Source: CAIUKX01 sp964580965 (GTDB lineage Bacteria > Bacteroidota > Bacteroidia > Flavobacteriales_D > Crocinitomicaceae). From it: a stretch of 64,000 nt of DNA. The stretch spans positions 1-64,000 of the forward strand of contig CAZOLZ010000005.1 in the NCBI GenBank assembly GCA_964580965.1. Direction: 5' to 3'. The stretch's first letter is position 1. Every line of letters begins with the position of its first letter. Shown here piece by piece: positions 42,909 through 51,996 of the stretch. The notes beneath the pieces are model-generated. The model was not told the DNA's origin. It saw nothing but the letters and a program-made list of their open reading frames with translations, and did no database searches. A program made the position numbers and the translations under genes.

Positions 42909-43703
42909 ATGAGTTATTTTAAAAATAAAGTGGTTTGGGTGACTGGCGCTTCTTCTGGTATTGGTGAAGGTATTACTAGATTACTGGCTGAAAAAGGGGC
43001 CTTGCTGATTTTATCTGCAAGAAAACTCGATTCTCTAGAGAAGGTTAGAGCATCATTAACAAGTAAAGAAAAACACTTATGTTTGCCATTAGATTTAGAA
43101 GACTCATCTAATTTTACTGTTTTAGTTGAACAAATCATTCAACGTTTTGGTAGAATTGATATTCTATTTAATAACGGAGGACTTAGTCAGCGTTCGACTG
43201 TAAAAGATACTCCTCTTGAGGTTGATAGACGTATCATGGAAATCAATTATTTCGGCAATATTGCTTTGACAAAAGCTGTATTACCTCATATGCTTAAAAA
43301 TAGAGGAGGGCATATAGTTGTGATGTCAAGTATAGCTGGGAAGTTTGGTTTTTTCTTGCGTTCAGCTTATAGTTCGTCTAAACATGCTTTACATGGTTTT
43401 TATGAAAGTTTACTTTTAGAAGAAATGAATAACGGTTTGAAAGTTACAATCGTCTGCCCAGGAAAAATAAACACCAATATTTCTGTTAATGCATTAAATG
43501 AAAGTGGCCATAAACATGGTGTGATGGACCATAATCAAGCTACAGGTATGTCTGTAGAAGAATGTGTTGAAATATTGCTAAAGGCTGTTGAGAAAAATAA
43601 AAAGGAAGTTTTAATTGGAAACAAGGAAATTAAAGCTGTCACCTTAAAACGATTTTTACCCTCTTTATTTTGGAAAGTTATTAAAAATCAGTCTGCAACT
43701 TAA
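42909..43703 (+). CDS. Short-chain dehydrogenase/reductase
   Basis: This 264-residue protein is a classical SDR: the NAD(P)-binding motif TGASSGIGEGI (about 13-23), the structural NNGG in LFNNGGLSQRS (about 88-98), and the catalytic SSIAGKFGFFLRSAYSSSKHAL segment holding Ser, Tyr and Lys of the YxxxK motif (YSSSK). It is probably cytoplasmic. The substrate cannot be deduced; a 3-oxoacyl-reductase or polyol dehydrogenase would fit. It stands divergent to acs. Confidence 0.92.
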   Translation: MSYFKNKVVWVTGASSGIGEGITRLLAEKGALLILSARKLDSLEKVRASLTSKEKHLCLPLDLEDSSNFTVLVEQIIQRFGRIDILFNNGGLSQRSTVKDTPLEVDRRIMEINYFGNIALTKAVLPHMLKNRGGHIVVMSSIAGKFGFFLRSAYSSSKHALHGFYESLLLEEMNNGLKVTIVCPGKINTNISVNALNESGHKHGVMDHNQATGMSVEECVEILLKAVEKNKKEVLIGNKEIKAVTLKRFLPSLFWKVIKNQSAT

Positions 43704-43748
43704 ATGATTAATTGTACAGCTAAGGACAAAAAGTTATAGATATCATAC

Positions 43749-44489
43749 TTAGATGCTAAAGTAATCTTTAAATTTTGTAGCTTGTCTTCTTGAAATTTCG
43801 ATTTTCTCATTTTCAAACAATTCAATTAATAATCCACCATTAAACCAGTTGTCAATTTTACTGATGAACTGAATATTAATTATGAATTTACGATTGGCTC
43901 GAAAGAAAAAATCAGGATCTAATTGTTCTTCTAGTTGATTCAAAGACCTTAAAATTAATGGGCGTTTGTTTTCGAAAAAAACTTTAACATAGTTTCCTTC
44001 CGATTCGAAATATCTGACCTTAGAAAGAGGAATGAAAAATGTTTTTTCACCATCCTTGATGAAAATATGATCGTTAATGGTTAAAATGCGATTACCAGAA
44101 TCAGTTTTCAGATTGACTTGGCTTTCAAAATCATCTTTTGACTTGATTTTTTGAATAGCTTCTTCTAATCTAATCGGATCAATTGGTTTAAGTATATAGT
44201 CTAAAGCTTTTACATCAAAAGCTTTAGAAGCAAATTCATCAAAAGCTGTAACAAAAATAACATTTGGAATATGTTCCATTTTTTGAAGCATTTCAAAACC
44301 ATCCATACCAGGCATTGAAATATCTAAAAAGATTAAATCAGGAGAAGTTTCTTGACAAATTTTAATACCTTCTAATCCATTTTGAGCGGTTCCAATAACT
44401 TTAATATCATCATGATTTGATAATAGGTGTTTTAGTTCTTCTCTTGCAAGTCTTTCGTCATCAATTATAATTGTTTTAATTTTTTTCAT
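43749..44489 (-). CDS. LytTR-family response regulator
   Basis: The 246-residue regulator has a receiver domain with phospho-acceptor Asp56 in DLIFLDISMPGMDG, acidic Asp10/Asp11 and the Thr/Lys pair (FVTAFDEFASKAFDVKALDYILKP, of which TAFDEF and DYILKP matter), followed by a LytTR DNA-binding domain (about 140-245) with VRYFESEGNYVKVFF and FFRANRKFIINIQFISKI. Such regulators control envelope or virulence genes. It follows the histidine kinase gene by 13 bases, forming a LytS/AlgR-type two-component pair. Confidence 0.95.
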   Translation of the reverse strand: MKKIKTIIIDDERLAREELKHLLSNHDDIKVIGTAQNGLEGIKICQETSPDLIFLDISMPGMDGFEMLQKMEHIPNVIFVTAFDEFASKAFDVKALDYILKPIDPIRLEEAIQKIKSKDDFESQVNLKTDSGNRILTINDHIFIKDGEKTFFIPLSKVRYFESEGNYVKVFFENKRPLILRSLNQLEEQLDPDFFFRANRKFIINIQFISKIDNWFNGGLLIELFENEKIEISRRQATKFKDYFSI

Positions 44490-44502
44490 TTCTAAATATC
44501 AT

Positions 44503-45534
44503 TTACTGTTGAATCCTTATAGTTGAAACAACACATTTTTTATTTTCAGAATTTTTAATTGTAAAAGAAGCGTTAGTGTATTGTAGAATTAATCTTCTTC
44601 TTAGGTTTGTTAATCCGACACCTAGATCTTTTTCTTTTCCAATTTTACCTGGATTCGTAACTTCAATTTTAATTTCGTTACCAAAACCATTACCTTTAAT
44701 TGAAACTTCACCTCCTTCAATTTCTTTTGAAATACCATGTTTAATCGCATTTTCGATTAACAATTGTATACAAAAAGGTGGTATTTTAAAGTGTAAAATA
44801 TTTTCATCAATTTTAACACTATAATTTAAACGTTTTTCAAACCTAATTTTCTCTAGTTTAAGGTAGGAATGTACAATATCCATCTCTTCTTGAATAGATA
44901 TTAAATTTATTTTACCAATTAAAAGTGACTTTCTCAATAGGTTTGATAATTGAGTGATTGCATATTTTGATTCAGAAGGGTTTATTTCAATCAAAGCTCT
45001 TATGCTATTTAATGAATTAAACAAGAAATGAGGATTCAATTGTGATCTCAAGTTTTGCAGTTCTATTTCGTTTTTACTTGCAATTAAAGAAAGATTATGA
45101 ATTTCTTGTTGTCTTGCTTTTGAAAAAAAGTGAAAGGTAAAATAAAGTACATTCCAGAAAAAGAACAAAATTGAAACAGATAAGGTGGCATTAATAATGT
45201 TAAGAACTTCGAAAGGTTCGTTTTTAATAGAAGTTAACCGGTTGATACCTGCATTAATTATTACAACAATAAATGAAGCTGTAAAAGAGATTATGATAAC
45301 TCTTGGAATTAGTGGTTTTAATTTCAGTTCTAACCATTTTTTAGATTTGTAGATTCTCCGTTGAAAATGACTGATTATGATAGCTATGACAATAAAAGTT
45401 GTTAGATCTATGATTAAGTCAGTTTGGATAGATTTTGGGTTTTTAATATAACTAGAAAGTATAACGATAAAAACAAAAATAAACCAACCAGTAATTTGTG
45501 CGCCCCAATAAAATATCTTTTTTGAATTCATCAT
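44503..45534 (-). CDS. Sensor histidine kinase, LytS/YehU type
   Basis: The 343-residue membrane kinase has four hydrophobic helices in residues 8-135 and a His_kinase domain with the phosphorylated histidine His169 in LRSQLNPHFLFNSLNSI, plus an HATPase region with PPFCIQLLIENAIKHGISK (about 250-268, N-box) and DLGVGLTNLRRRL (G-box). This class lacks a classical DHp dimerisation signature and usually pairs with LytTR regulators, as here with the gene 13 bases downstream. The signal is unknown. No extracytoplasmic sensing domain is visible between the helices, so it probably senses a membrane state or works through loops. Confidence 0.93.
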   Translation of the reverse strand: MMNSKKIFYWGAQITGWFIFVFIVILSSYIKNPKSIQTDLIIDLTTFIVIAIIISHFQRRIYKSKKWLELKLKPLIPRVIIISFTASFIVVIINAGINRLTSIKNEPFEVLNIINATLSVSILFFFWNVLYFTFHFFSKARQQEIHNLSLIASKNEIELQNLRSQLNPHFLFNSLNSIRALIEINPSESKYAITQLSNLLRKSLLIGKINLISIQEEMDIVHSYLKLEKIRFEKRLNYSVKIDENILHFKIPPFCIQLLIENAIKHGISKEIEGGEVSIKGNGFGNEIKIEVTNPGKIGKEKDLGVGLTNLRRRLILQYTNASFTIKNSENKKCVVSTIRIQQ

Positions 45535-45571
45535 GTTCTTATTAAAAGTTATAAACTATGGTTGAGTTACA

Positions 45572-45600
45572 ACAAAGGCCACCTTTAAGGTAGCCTTTGT
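45572..45600 (-). terminator. Terminator of the 529-residue subtilase gene
   Basis: An imperfect stem (ACAAAGGC with one mismatch, then ACC/GGT) closed by TTTAA lies between the subtilase stop and the kinase start, reading on the minus strand into a T-rich stretch. Confidence 0.65.
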
Positions 45601-45629
45601 ATAGAAATTATGCTGTGCAATTATGTTTT

Positions 45630-47219
45630 TTAGTTTGCTTTTGTTTTTTCAAGCTCAAAACACATTTTAATTGCTTTTTTAACATTTACAACACTTCCAG
45701 TTACAGATAAACTTGCAAAGTCTACTAGATCTTTTGATCCAGGTCTGTATTGGTTTTTTCCTTTGTAAGAAACAGCTGAATTTAAAATCACATCTTTAAC
45801 TTCTTTCATAGTTAGAGATGGGAAATAAGATTTTAGTAATGCTGCAACACCAGCTACCATTGGACAAGCCATAGATGTACCATTTAATTGTTGATATTCA
45901 CTTTGAGGCACAGAGTTATAAATTTCATATCCTGGAGCAAACACATCAACCATAGTTTGACCGTAATTTGAAAAAGAAGCTGGAAGTTTCTTTTTTGGGA
46001 ATCTAGTTGAAGCTCCAATAGTTAACATTAAGTCAAATGGTTTGTCTTGGAATTCATACTTTTGGGTTGGGAAATGATCTTCTTGATCTAAATTAAGACT
46101 ACTATTTCCAGCTGCATGAACTAACAGAACACCTTTAGATTCAGCATAAGCAAATGCTTCATATACAGCTTTAGCATTTGTAGAATAGCTTTTTCCAAAT
46201 GACATATTAATAATTTGAGCCCCGTTGTCAACTGCGTATCGAATAGCTAAAGCAATATCTTTATCATGTTCATCTCCATTCGGAACAGCTCTTAAAACCA
46301 TTAAAACAGCATTGTCAGCAACACCATCTCCACCAAGTTCATTACCTCTTATCGCAGCGATAATTCCGCCAACATGAGTTCCGTGAAGTGCATCGGGTCC
46401 TTCAACATTATTGTTTCCGTAAAATTTGTCATTTAAGTCATTCGGATTGTCTCCAATGATTTTACGTTCGTCAAATTCTGTATTTAAGTTGAAGTCTATC
46501 ATATCTGTGATTTGCTTTTTTTGCTCTTCAATAGCTTTCATAGATAATTCACCACTTTCAATAGCTTCAGCTAATTTTTTTAACTGCTTTTCTTCATCTG
46601 TTTTCGGCTTCCACTTCTTTAAATCTGAAGCTGTGTAAGATTCAACCCCTAAAACTTCATTTACTTTTTTTGGAACGTTCTCAATGATTTTAGGTAACAT
46701 TTGAAGTTGAGGAATATACTGTGAGTAATTAGCAATCTCCTCTTCAACTTCTTGTTTTACTTTTTCGTATAATTTATACTCTTCCTGTTCTGAAGAATTT
46801 AAAGTTGTAGGATCAATATCTTTAAATTTAGGAGTTAAATCTCTTAAAATTCTAGTTTTTTCCAATGTTGCAGCATCAACATTTTCACCATTGGCATTAC
46901 CTAAGAAATTCCATCCATTAACATCGTCAATATATCCATTGTTGTCGTCATCTTTACCGTTGTTAGGAATCTCATCGTTATTAACCCAAATTTTTCCTTT
47001 TAGATCTTCGTGCTCAATATCTATACCAGAATCAATAACTGCAACAACGACTTGGCTTGATTTTTTACCTTTAAGTAATTTATAGCCAGCTTCAGTATGC
47101 ATCCCTGAACCTTTGCCATTATACCAGTTTAAAACTTTCTTTTCAACTTGTCCGTGTAATACGTTGTTGATACCGATTGAAAAAACAGCAAAAGAAAGTG
47201 TAATAACGATTTTTTTCAT
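45630..47219 (-). CDS. Exported S8 subtilase with a large insertion between catalytic Asp and His
   Basis: This is a 529-residue subtilisin-family serine protease with a signal peptide (about 24 residues). The catalytic Asp63 is in VVAVIDSGIDIEHEDL, His279 in the HGTHVGG motif and Ser449 in NGTSMACPMVAGVAA. The Asp-to-His distance is 216 residues against about 32 in subtilisin; residues about 110-270 are an extra Lys/Glu-rich helical region that begins after the calcium-loop-like GKDDDNNGYIDDVNGWNF. There is no type IX sorting domain, so it may stay in the periplasm or outer membrane. It stands alone with its own terminator. Confidence 0.93.
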   Translation of the reverse strand: MKKIVITLSFAVFSIGINNVLHGQVEKKVLNWYNGKGSGMHTEAGYKLLKGKKSSQVVVAVIDSGIDIEHEDLKGKIWVNNDEIPNNGKDDDNNGYIDDVNGWNFLGNANGENVDAATLEKTRILRDLTPKFKDIDPTTLNSSEQEEYKLYEKVKQEVEEEIANYSQYIPQLQMLPKIIENVPKKVNEVLGVESYTASDLKKWKPKTDEEKQLKKLAEAIESGELSMKAIEEQKKQITDMIDFNLNTEFDERKIIGDNPNDLNDKFYGNNNVEGPDALHGTHVGGIIAAIRGNELGGDGVADNAVLMVLRAVPNGDEHDKDIALAIRYAVDNGAQIINMSFGKSYSTNAKAVYEAFAYAESKGVLLVHAAGNSSLNLDQEDHFPTQKYEFQDKPFDLMLTIGASTRFPKKKLPASFSNYGQTMVDVFAPGYEIYNSVPQSEYQQLNGTSMACPMVAGVAALLKSYFPSLTMKEVKDVILNSAVSYKGKNQYRPGSKDLVDFASLSVTGSVVNVKKAIKMCFELEKTKAN

Positions 47220-47444
47220 ATATTTTTTTGTTTCTATGTCAGTAAACTGACGGTTTTATATTCTAGAATACAAAAATGAGAAAAAAAATGAGAATTAACC
47301 TGTTTTTTAATTAATTGGTGTATATTTACTTTTAAAGGTTTAAAAAATAGTTGAGTGGTAGCTTTCTGTGATATAGATGAAAAAATCAAGCAACTTTAAA
47401 GTCATATCACCGTTTAAAAGACACATAATATTATTTAATTATAG

Positions 47445-50400
47445 ATGAGGTACTTGTTATCAATTTTATTAGTTTTTTATTTAGGTGTTAGTTGGGGGCA
47501 ATCATTAAATCCCAAGTATAAAACATTGTTGGATTCCTTTCCTGAAAAAATATTTGATTTTGCCATTAAAAAGACAAATGAAACGAAAAGTTTTTGTGAA
47601 AAAGAAAATATTAAAATTAAGTATCAATCCGATAGCTATCTGTTTGTTAGAGCACCATTAGCCTGGATGCACGAGCAATCAACAAAAGGTAATATTCCTC
47701 ATTATCAATTTGATGTGAATAAAGCATCACCTCTTGCTGATTCAGTCAGATCGACTAGAAATATAGATCCTGTTCATTCAGGTTTAGGTGGACTTCCAAA
47801 TGGATACACTGGAAAAGATGTTATTATTGGTTTCATTGATTATGGATTAGAATTAGATCATCCAGATTTTCAAGATGTAAATGGAAAAACAAGAGTTCTC
47901 AGGCTTTGGGACCAAGAAGCAGTAACATCTTATGGATACTACGGTTATGGCACATTATGGGATAGTACTGAAATTAATGCAGGAAGTTGTACTTACAACC
48001 CAACAAGTGATCATGGCTCAACAGTTGCAGGTCAGGGAGCAGGTAACGGTCTAGCTGATGGAACCAATAAAGGTGTTGCTCCTGATGCTAATATTGTATT
48101 TATAAACCTTGATTTGTCTTCAGGTTATCAAGCAAGAATAGCAGATGCCTGTGATTATATTTTCAAATTTGCAGATTCCCTTGGGTTACCAGCGGTAGTT
48201 AATATTGGTGTTGGAAGTCCAATGGGAGGAGGACATGATGGTAATGATCCATATTCTGAATATGTTGAAAGTTTATTGAATGCTAAATCAGGAAGAATAG
48301 CTGTTGCATCTGCTGGGAATTATGGTGGTTATGGAAATTATCATTTAAGAGGAAATGTTTCGCCTGATACGTCATTTACTTGGTTTAATACTGCTGATTT
48401 TTCAGCTTTTGGTCTAAAACATGGAGTATATTTTGAAATGTATGCTGATACAAATGACGCTCATTTTGATTTTGCAATAGGTATGGATAAACCAGCTCCT
48501 AATTATGGATTTAGAGGAAGGACAAATTTTAAGAATACTTATAATAATTTAGGTGTTTATGAATACGATACGATTTGGTCTGGCACGAACCAACTAGCAA
48601 TCATTCAAACATATCAAGATGTCATTGATTCAGCATATTATATGGAGACTTATGTTGTTTTTATTGATTCATCTTCTTATAAAGTTAGATTCATGACAAA
48701 AGGTAGTGGAGCTTATGATTTGTGGAGTTCAGATCACCCTGATGTTGGATTTAACAAAATTGAAGAAGCCATACCAACCCCTGCTATTATTCCTGAAATT
48801 ATCAATTATCAGTTACCAGACTCTTTAAATGTTTTGGCAGCTTATTACATGAATTCAGAGAAGATAATAACTGTTGGAAATTTTAATAATAGACAAGGTT
48901 ATACTGATAGAAACGGTCTCTTCTATGATAACTCTATTTATCCAACTGGTGAAATTTATTATACATCAAGTAGAGGTCCTAATCGTTTACAAAATATGAA
49001 ACCAGATGTTTCTGCCAACGGTAATTTATCATTTGGAGCAGCAAGAATTTCTTACCTCTCAAACCCTGCAAATTTTGATAAAATTATTCAAACAGGGTGG
49101 CATATTAGAAATGGAGGAACTTCAATGGCAGCTCCAGTTATCTCAGGTATGGCAGCTTTATATTTGGAAAGATGTCCTACAGCAACCTATCAAGATTTTA
49201 AAAGAGATTTAATTGAGGCATCAGAAAAAGATAGTTATACTGGACCATTAGCAAACTATTCTTATGGTCATGGAAAACCGAATGCTCTAAAGTTGCTACA
49301 AGATAAAAACAGTTATACAATTGATGGTGATACGCTTATATGTAATCTTCCAACCGTTTTATCAAGCTCAAGTCATTTAGTTTATGATTCAATTGTTTGG
49401 TCAGATGGCTCAAACACCTATAATTCTTCTTTTTTAAATGTATCTTCCCCTGCTCAATATTCTGCCCAAATATATTATGGTGGTGGATGTAAAGCTTTAA
49501 CGGATACAGTTACAGTTACTTCAATAATTCCTAATATACCAACTTTAGAATCAATTTCTCAGCCTACATGTATATCCCCTTTTGGAACAATTGAAATTGT
49601 TAATCAACCAAATGTTTTATATTCATTAGGTGTTGGTTCTGCTTCAAATAGTCCCGTTTTCAATGGTTTAAATCCTGGGAATTATTTCTTATATGCAAAG
49701 TCATCTTATGATACAACCTGTTTTACTACTTCTTTAAATCAAGAAACGATAAATAGTATCTCACCATTGTCAATAGACCCAATTACTCCTCTTCAATTTT
49801 GTGATTCTGTTCAATTGCCTTTAATTAATGGGGGTACATTAACAGGAAATGAGGCTTATTATACAAGTTCGAATAGAAATGGAATTAAATATTTAGCAGG
49901 AGATTTCATTTTACAATCAGTTGATACACTTTTTTTTAGTGATTCTTTGGGAGGTTGTTTTATTGAAGATACATTGCTCTTAAATGGAGATATAACTGCA
50001 AATCCATCTTTTTACTATGATGCAATTTGTGAAGGTGATTCAATTTCACCCATACTATCAGGCGATTTAGGAGGTGTTTTTTCAAGTTTAACTCCACTTA
50101 TAAATTCAGAGAGTTTAAATAGCAATTCAGGAAAATTTGTTTCATCGGATAGTATGAATTATTACATTCAATACAAAGTTGGTGCAGTTTGTCCAGACTC
50201 TCTAATAGATACATTAGTTGTTAAAGCTTTGCCTAATCAAATAGTAGTTACTCCAATAGATACAACTTATAATATTAATGATCTAGTAGTTCCCTTTCAA
50301 TCGAATAAAAGTAATTCTAATTCTATCGTGTATTGGTACTCAGATAGTTTGAAGACTGATTTGATTAGTGTTGGAGATGATTATACACCTCAATCTACAG

Positions 50401-50759
50401 ATACAGTTTTGTATGTTTCTGAGTCTTTAGATGGTTGTGAATCAATTTACAGATTAGTAAGGGTTAACTTTAAAACTGACGCTCTCAGTCTTTCAACGGC
50501 AATCACACCTGATGGTGATATGCAGAATGATACTTGGTTGATTCCAAACATTGATTCTGATTTTCCTCAGAATGAAGTTTTTATATATAATAGGTGGGGA
50601 GAATTAGTGTTTCAGTCTGAAAAAGGTTCGTATGAAATTTCACCATGGGATGGCACATTTGGAGGGGAAGAATTATCAGTTGGATCTTATTATTATATCA
50701 TTAGATATAATAAATCTTCAATTAAAGATCAAACAGGAATTATATCAATAATAAAATAA
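47445..50759 (+). CDS. Type IX secreted S8 subtilase with type B sorting domain
   Basis: This 1104-residue exported protease has a signal peptide (MRYLLSILLVFYLGVSWGQS), a pro-region to about residue 110, and a subtilase domain with Asp132 in IDYGLELDHPDF, His190 in SDHGSTVAG and Ser560 in GGTSMAAPVISGMAALYL. The Asp motif is DYG instead of the common DTG or DSG. After about residue 600 it has Ig-like repeats rich in Ser/Thr, and it ends with the gliding-motility-associated domain: AITPDGDMQNDTWLIP, YNRWGELVFQSEKG, WDGTFGG and GIISIIK. It is therefore a cell-surface or secreted protease. A 225-base gap separates it from the divergent subtilase gene. Confidence 0.95.
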   Translation: MRYLLSILLVFYLGVSWGQSLNPKYKTLLDSFPEKIFDFAIKKTNETKSFCEKENIKIKYQSDSYLFVRAPLAWMHEQSTKGNIPHYQFDVNKASPLADSVRSTRNIDPVHSGLGGLPNGYTGKDVIIGFIDYGLELDHPDFQDVNGKTRVLRLWDQEAVTSYGYYGYGTLWDSTEINAGSCTYNPTSDHGSTVAGQGAGNGLADGTNKGVAPDANIVFINLDLSSGYQARIADACDYIFKFADSLGLPAVVNIGVGSPMGGGHDGNDPYSEYVESLLNAKSGRIAVASAGNYGGYGNYHLRGNVSPDTSFTWFNTADFSAFGLKHGVYFEMYADTNDAHFDFAIGMDKPAPNYGFRGRTNFKNTYNNLGVYEYDTIWSGTNQLAIIQTYQDVIDSAYYMETYVVFIDSSSYKVRFMTKGSGAYDLWSSDHPDVGFNKIEEAIPTPAIIPEIINYQLPDSLNVLAAYYMNSEKIITVGNFNNRQGYTDRNGLFYDNSIYPTGEIYYTSSRGPNRLQNMKPDVSANGNLSFGAARISYLSNPANFDKIIQTGWHIRNGGTSMAAPVISGMAALYLERCPTATYQDFKRDLIEASEKDSYTGPLANYSYGHGKPNALKLLQDKNSYTIDGDTLICNLPTVLSSSSHLVYDSIVWSDGSNTYNSSFLNVSSPAQYSAQIYYGGGCKALTDTVTVTSIIPNIPTLESISQPTCISPFGTIEIVNQPNVLYSLGVGSASNSPVFNGLNPGNYFLYAKSSYDTTCFTTSLNQETINSISPLSIDPITPLQFCDSVQLPLINGGTLTGNEAYYTSSNRNGIKYLAGDFILQSVDTLFFSDSLGGCFIEDTLLLNGDITANPSFYYDAICEGDSISPILSGDLGGVFSSLTPLINSESLNSNSGKFVSSDSMNYYIQYKVGAVCPDSLIDTLVVKALPNQIVVTPIDTTYNINDLVVPFQSNKSNSNSIVYWYSDSLKTDLISVGDDYTPQSTDTVLYVSESLDGCESIYRLVRVNFKTDALSLSTAITPDGDMQNDTWLIPNIDSDFPQNEVFIYNRWGELVFQSEKGSYEISPWDGTFGGEELSVGSYYYIIRYNKSSIKDQTGIISIIK

Positions 50760-50783
50760 TTATCAGTTTTCATTGAATATTTA

Positions 50784-50791
50784 TATATTTG
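50784..50791 (+). promoter_or_regulatory. Candidate -7 element for the DUF5606 gene
   Basis: TATATTTG matches TAnnTTTG and lies 22 bases before the DUF5606 start, in the 54-base gap after the subtilase gene. Confidence 0.45.
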
Positions 50792-50813
50792 GACCCTAAT
50801 TTATTAAGTAGAT

Positions 50814-51284
50814 ATGAATTTAACAGGAATTATAGCTATTTCAGGAAAACCAGGATTGTATAAAGTTGTAGCTCAAGGTAAAAATAACGTAATAGTAGAA
50901 TCTTTATTGGATGGGAAAAAAATTCCTGCTTATTCAACTGATAGAATTTCTGCATTAGAAGATATAAGCGTTTACACAGAAAGTGAGGATAAACCTTTGA
51001 AAGATATTGTTCAAACAATTTTAAAAAAAGAGAATGGTGGCCAAACAATTTCACACAAAGAATCAGAATCTAATTTAGTTAGTTATTTGGAAGATATACT
51101 TCCTGACTATGATAGAGAAAGAGTCTACTTATCTGACATCAAGAAAATTTTTCAATGGTACAACTTATTACATAAAGCTGATTTACTTGTGGTTGAAGAA
51201 ACAGAAACTGAAGAATTAGTTGACGAAGATAAAACATCTCAAAAGAAAACAGAAAAAAAGGCTTCTGAGAACCAAGAAGCTTAA
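50814..51284 (+). CDS. DUF5606-family protein
   Basis: The 156-residue protein is a DUF5606 member, a Bacteroidetes family of unknown function: it begins LTGIIAISGKPGLYKVVAQGKNNVIVESLLDGKKIPAYS (given by GIIAISGKPGLYKVVAQGKN) and has a long tail from about residue 130 rich in Glu and Lys. It has no signal peptide. It has its own TATATTTG box and a strong terminator 21 bases past the stop. Confidence 0.85.
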   Translation: MNLTGIIAISGKPGLYKVVAQGKNNVIVESLLDGKKIPAYSTDRISALEDISVYTESEDKPLKDIVQTILKKENGGQTISHKESESNLVSYLEDILPDYDRERVYLSDIKKIFQWYNLLHKADLLVVEETETEELVDEDKTSQKKTEKKASENQEA

Positions 51285-51304
51285 TAAAGGATATTATCTA
51301 AAGG

Positions 51305-51336
51305 AAGTCCCACTAGAGATAGTGGGACTTTTTTTG
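51305..51336 (+). terminator. Terminator after the DUF5606 gene
   Basis: An 11-bp perfect stem (AAGTCCCACTA / TAGTGGGACTT) with loop GAGA runs into seven T residues. Confidence 0.9.
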
Positions 51337-51382
51337 TAACTGTTTTTATTTAATCTCGTAATAGTTTAGATAAGGTTATACT

Positions 51383-51991
51383 ATGGGATTCACAATTCAT
51401 ACAATAATACTGATTCTTACAGTTTTTGTTTCGTTAAACGCGATTAATAAAAGACGTTTTGAAGACTATATGTTTGTGCCATATCTTGTTAAATACGATA
51501 ATCAATATTATCGATTTGTTTCTCATTTATTTTTTCATTCTGACTTTACTCATTTGGCATTTAATATGTTTTCCTTTTATTTTATAGGTAAATATTTAGA
51601 GCAATATTTTATACTAAAGTTTGGGATTGTTCAAGGAGAGATTTATTTTTTATTGTTATATTTTTTAGGTGGATTTTTTGCTACACTAATCCCATTTATT
51701 CGAAATCAAGATAATTCAGGTTATAGGTCTCTAGGATCATCCGGTGCAGTTTCAGCTGTTGTTTTTGCTTTTGTTTTATGGAATCCTTCAGCTGATTTAT
51801 TGGTAATGTTCATACCTATGAAGGCTTGGTTTTTTGGAATATTGTATCTGTCGTATGAGATTTGGGCAGATAAAAAAGATCAATCGAACATCGCTCACGA
51901 TGCTCACATAGGAGGAGCATTATTTGGGATTTTATTTGTTTTGATGATTGATATAAACAAAGGAATTGAATTTATAAATGTTTTTATTTAA
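51383..51991 (+). CDS. Rhomboid-family intramembrane serine protease
   Basis: The 202-residue protein has six membrane helices and the catalytic dyad Ser120 in LGSSGAVSAVVFA and His175 in DAHIGGALFG, with the conserved NxxH-like THLAFNMFSFYF in helix 2. Rhomboids cut single-pass membrane proteins within or near the membrane. It is the minimal bacterial form with no extra domain. The aminotransferase gene follows by 5 bases. Confidence 0.93.
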   Translation: MGFTIHTIILILTVFVSLNAINKRRFEDYMFVPYLVKYDNQYYRFVSHLFFHSDFTHLAFNMFSFYFIGKYLEQYFILKFGIVQGEIYFLLLYFLGGFFATLIPFIRNQDNSGYRSLGSSGAVSAVVFAFVLWNPSADLLVMFIPMKAWFFGILYLSYEIWADKKDQSNIAHDAHIGGALFGILFVLMIDINKGIEFINVFI

Positions 51992-51996
51992 AGCGT

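Noticed and set aside
47220..47444. Regulatory sites in the 225-base divergent gap of the two subtilase genes
   Set aside because: I saw only CATTTTTG (one mismatch to the -7 consensus) on the minus strand and no convincing repeat or hairpin, so no feature was called.
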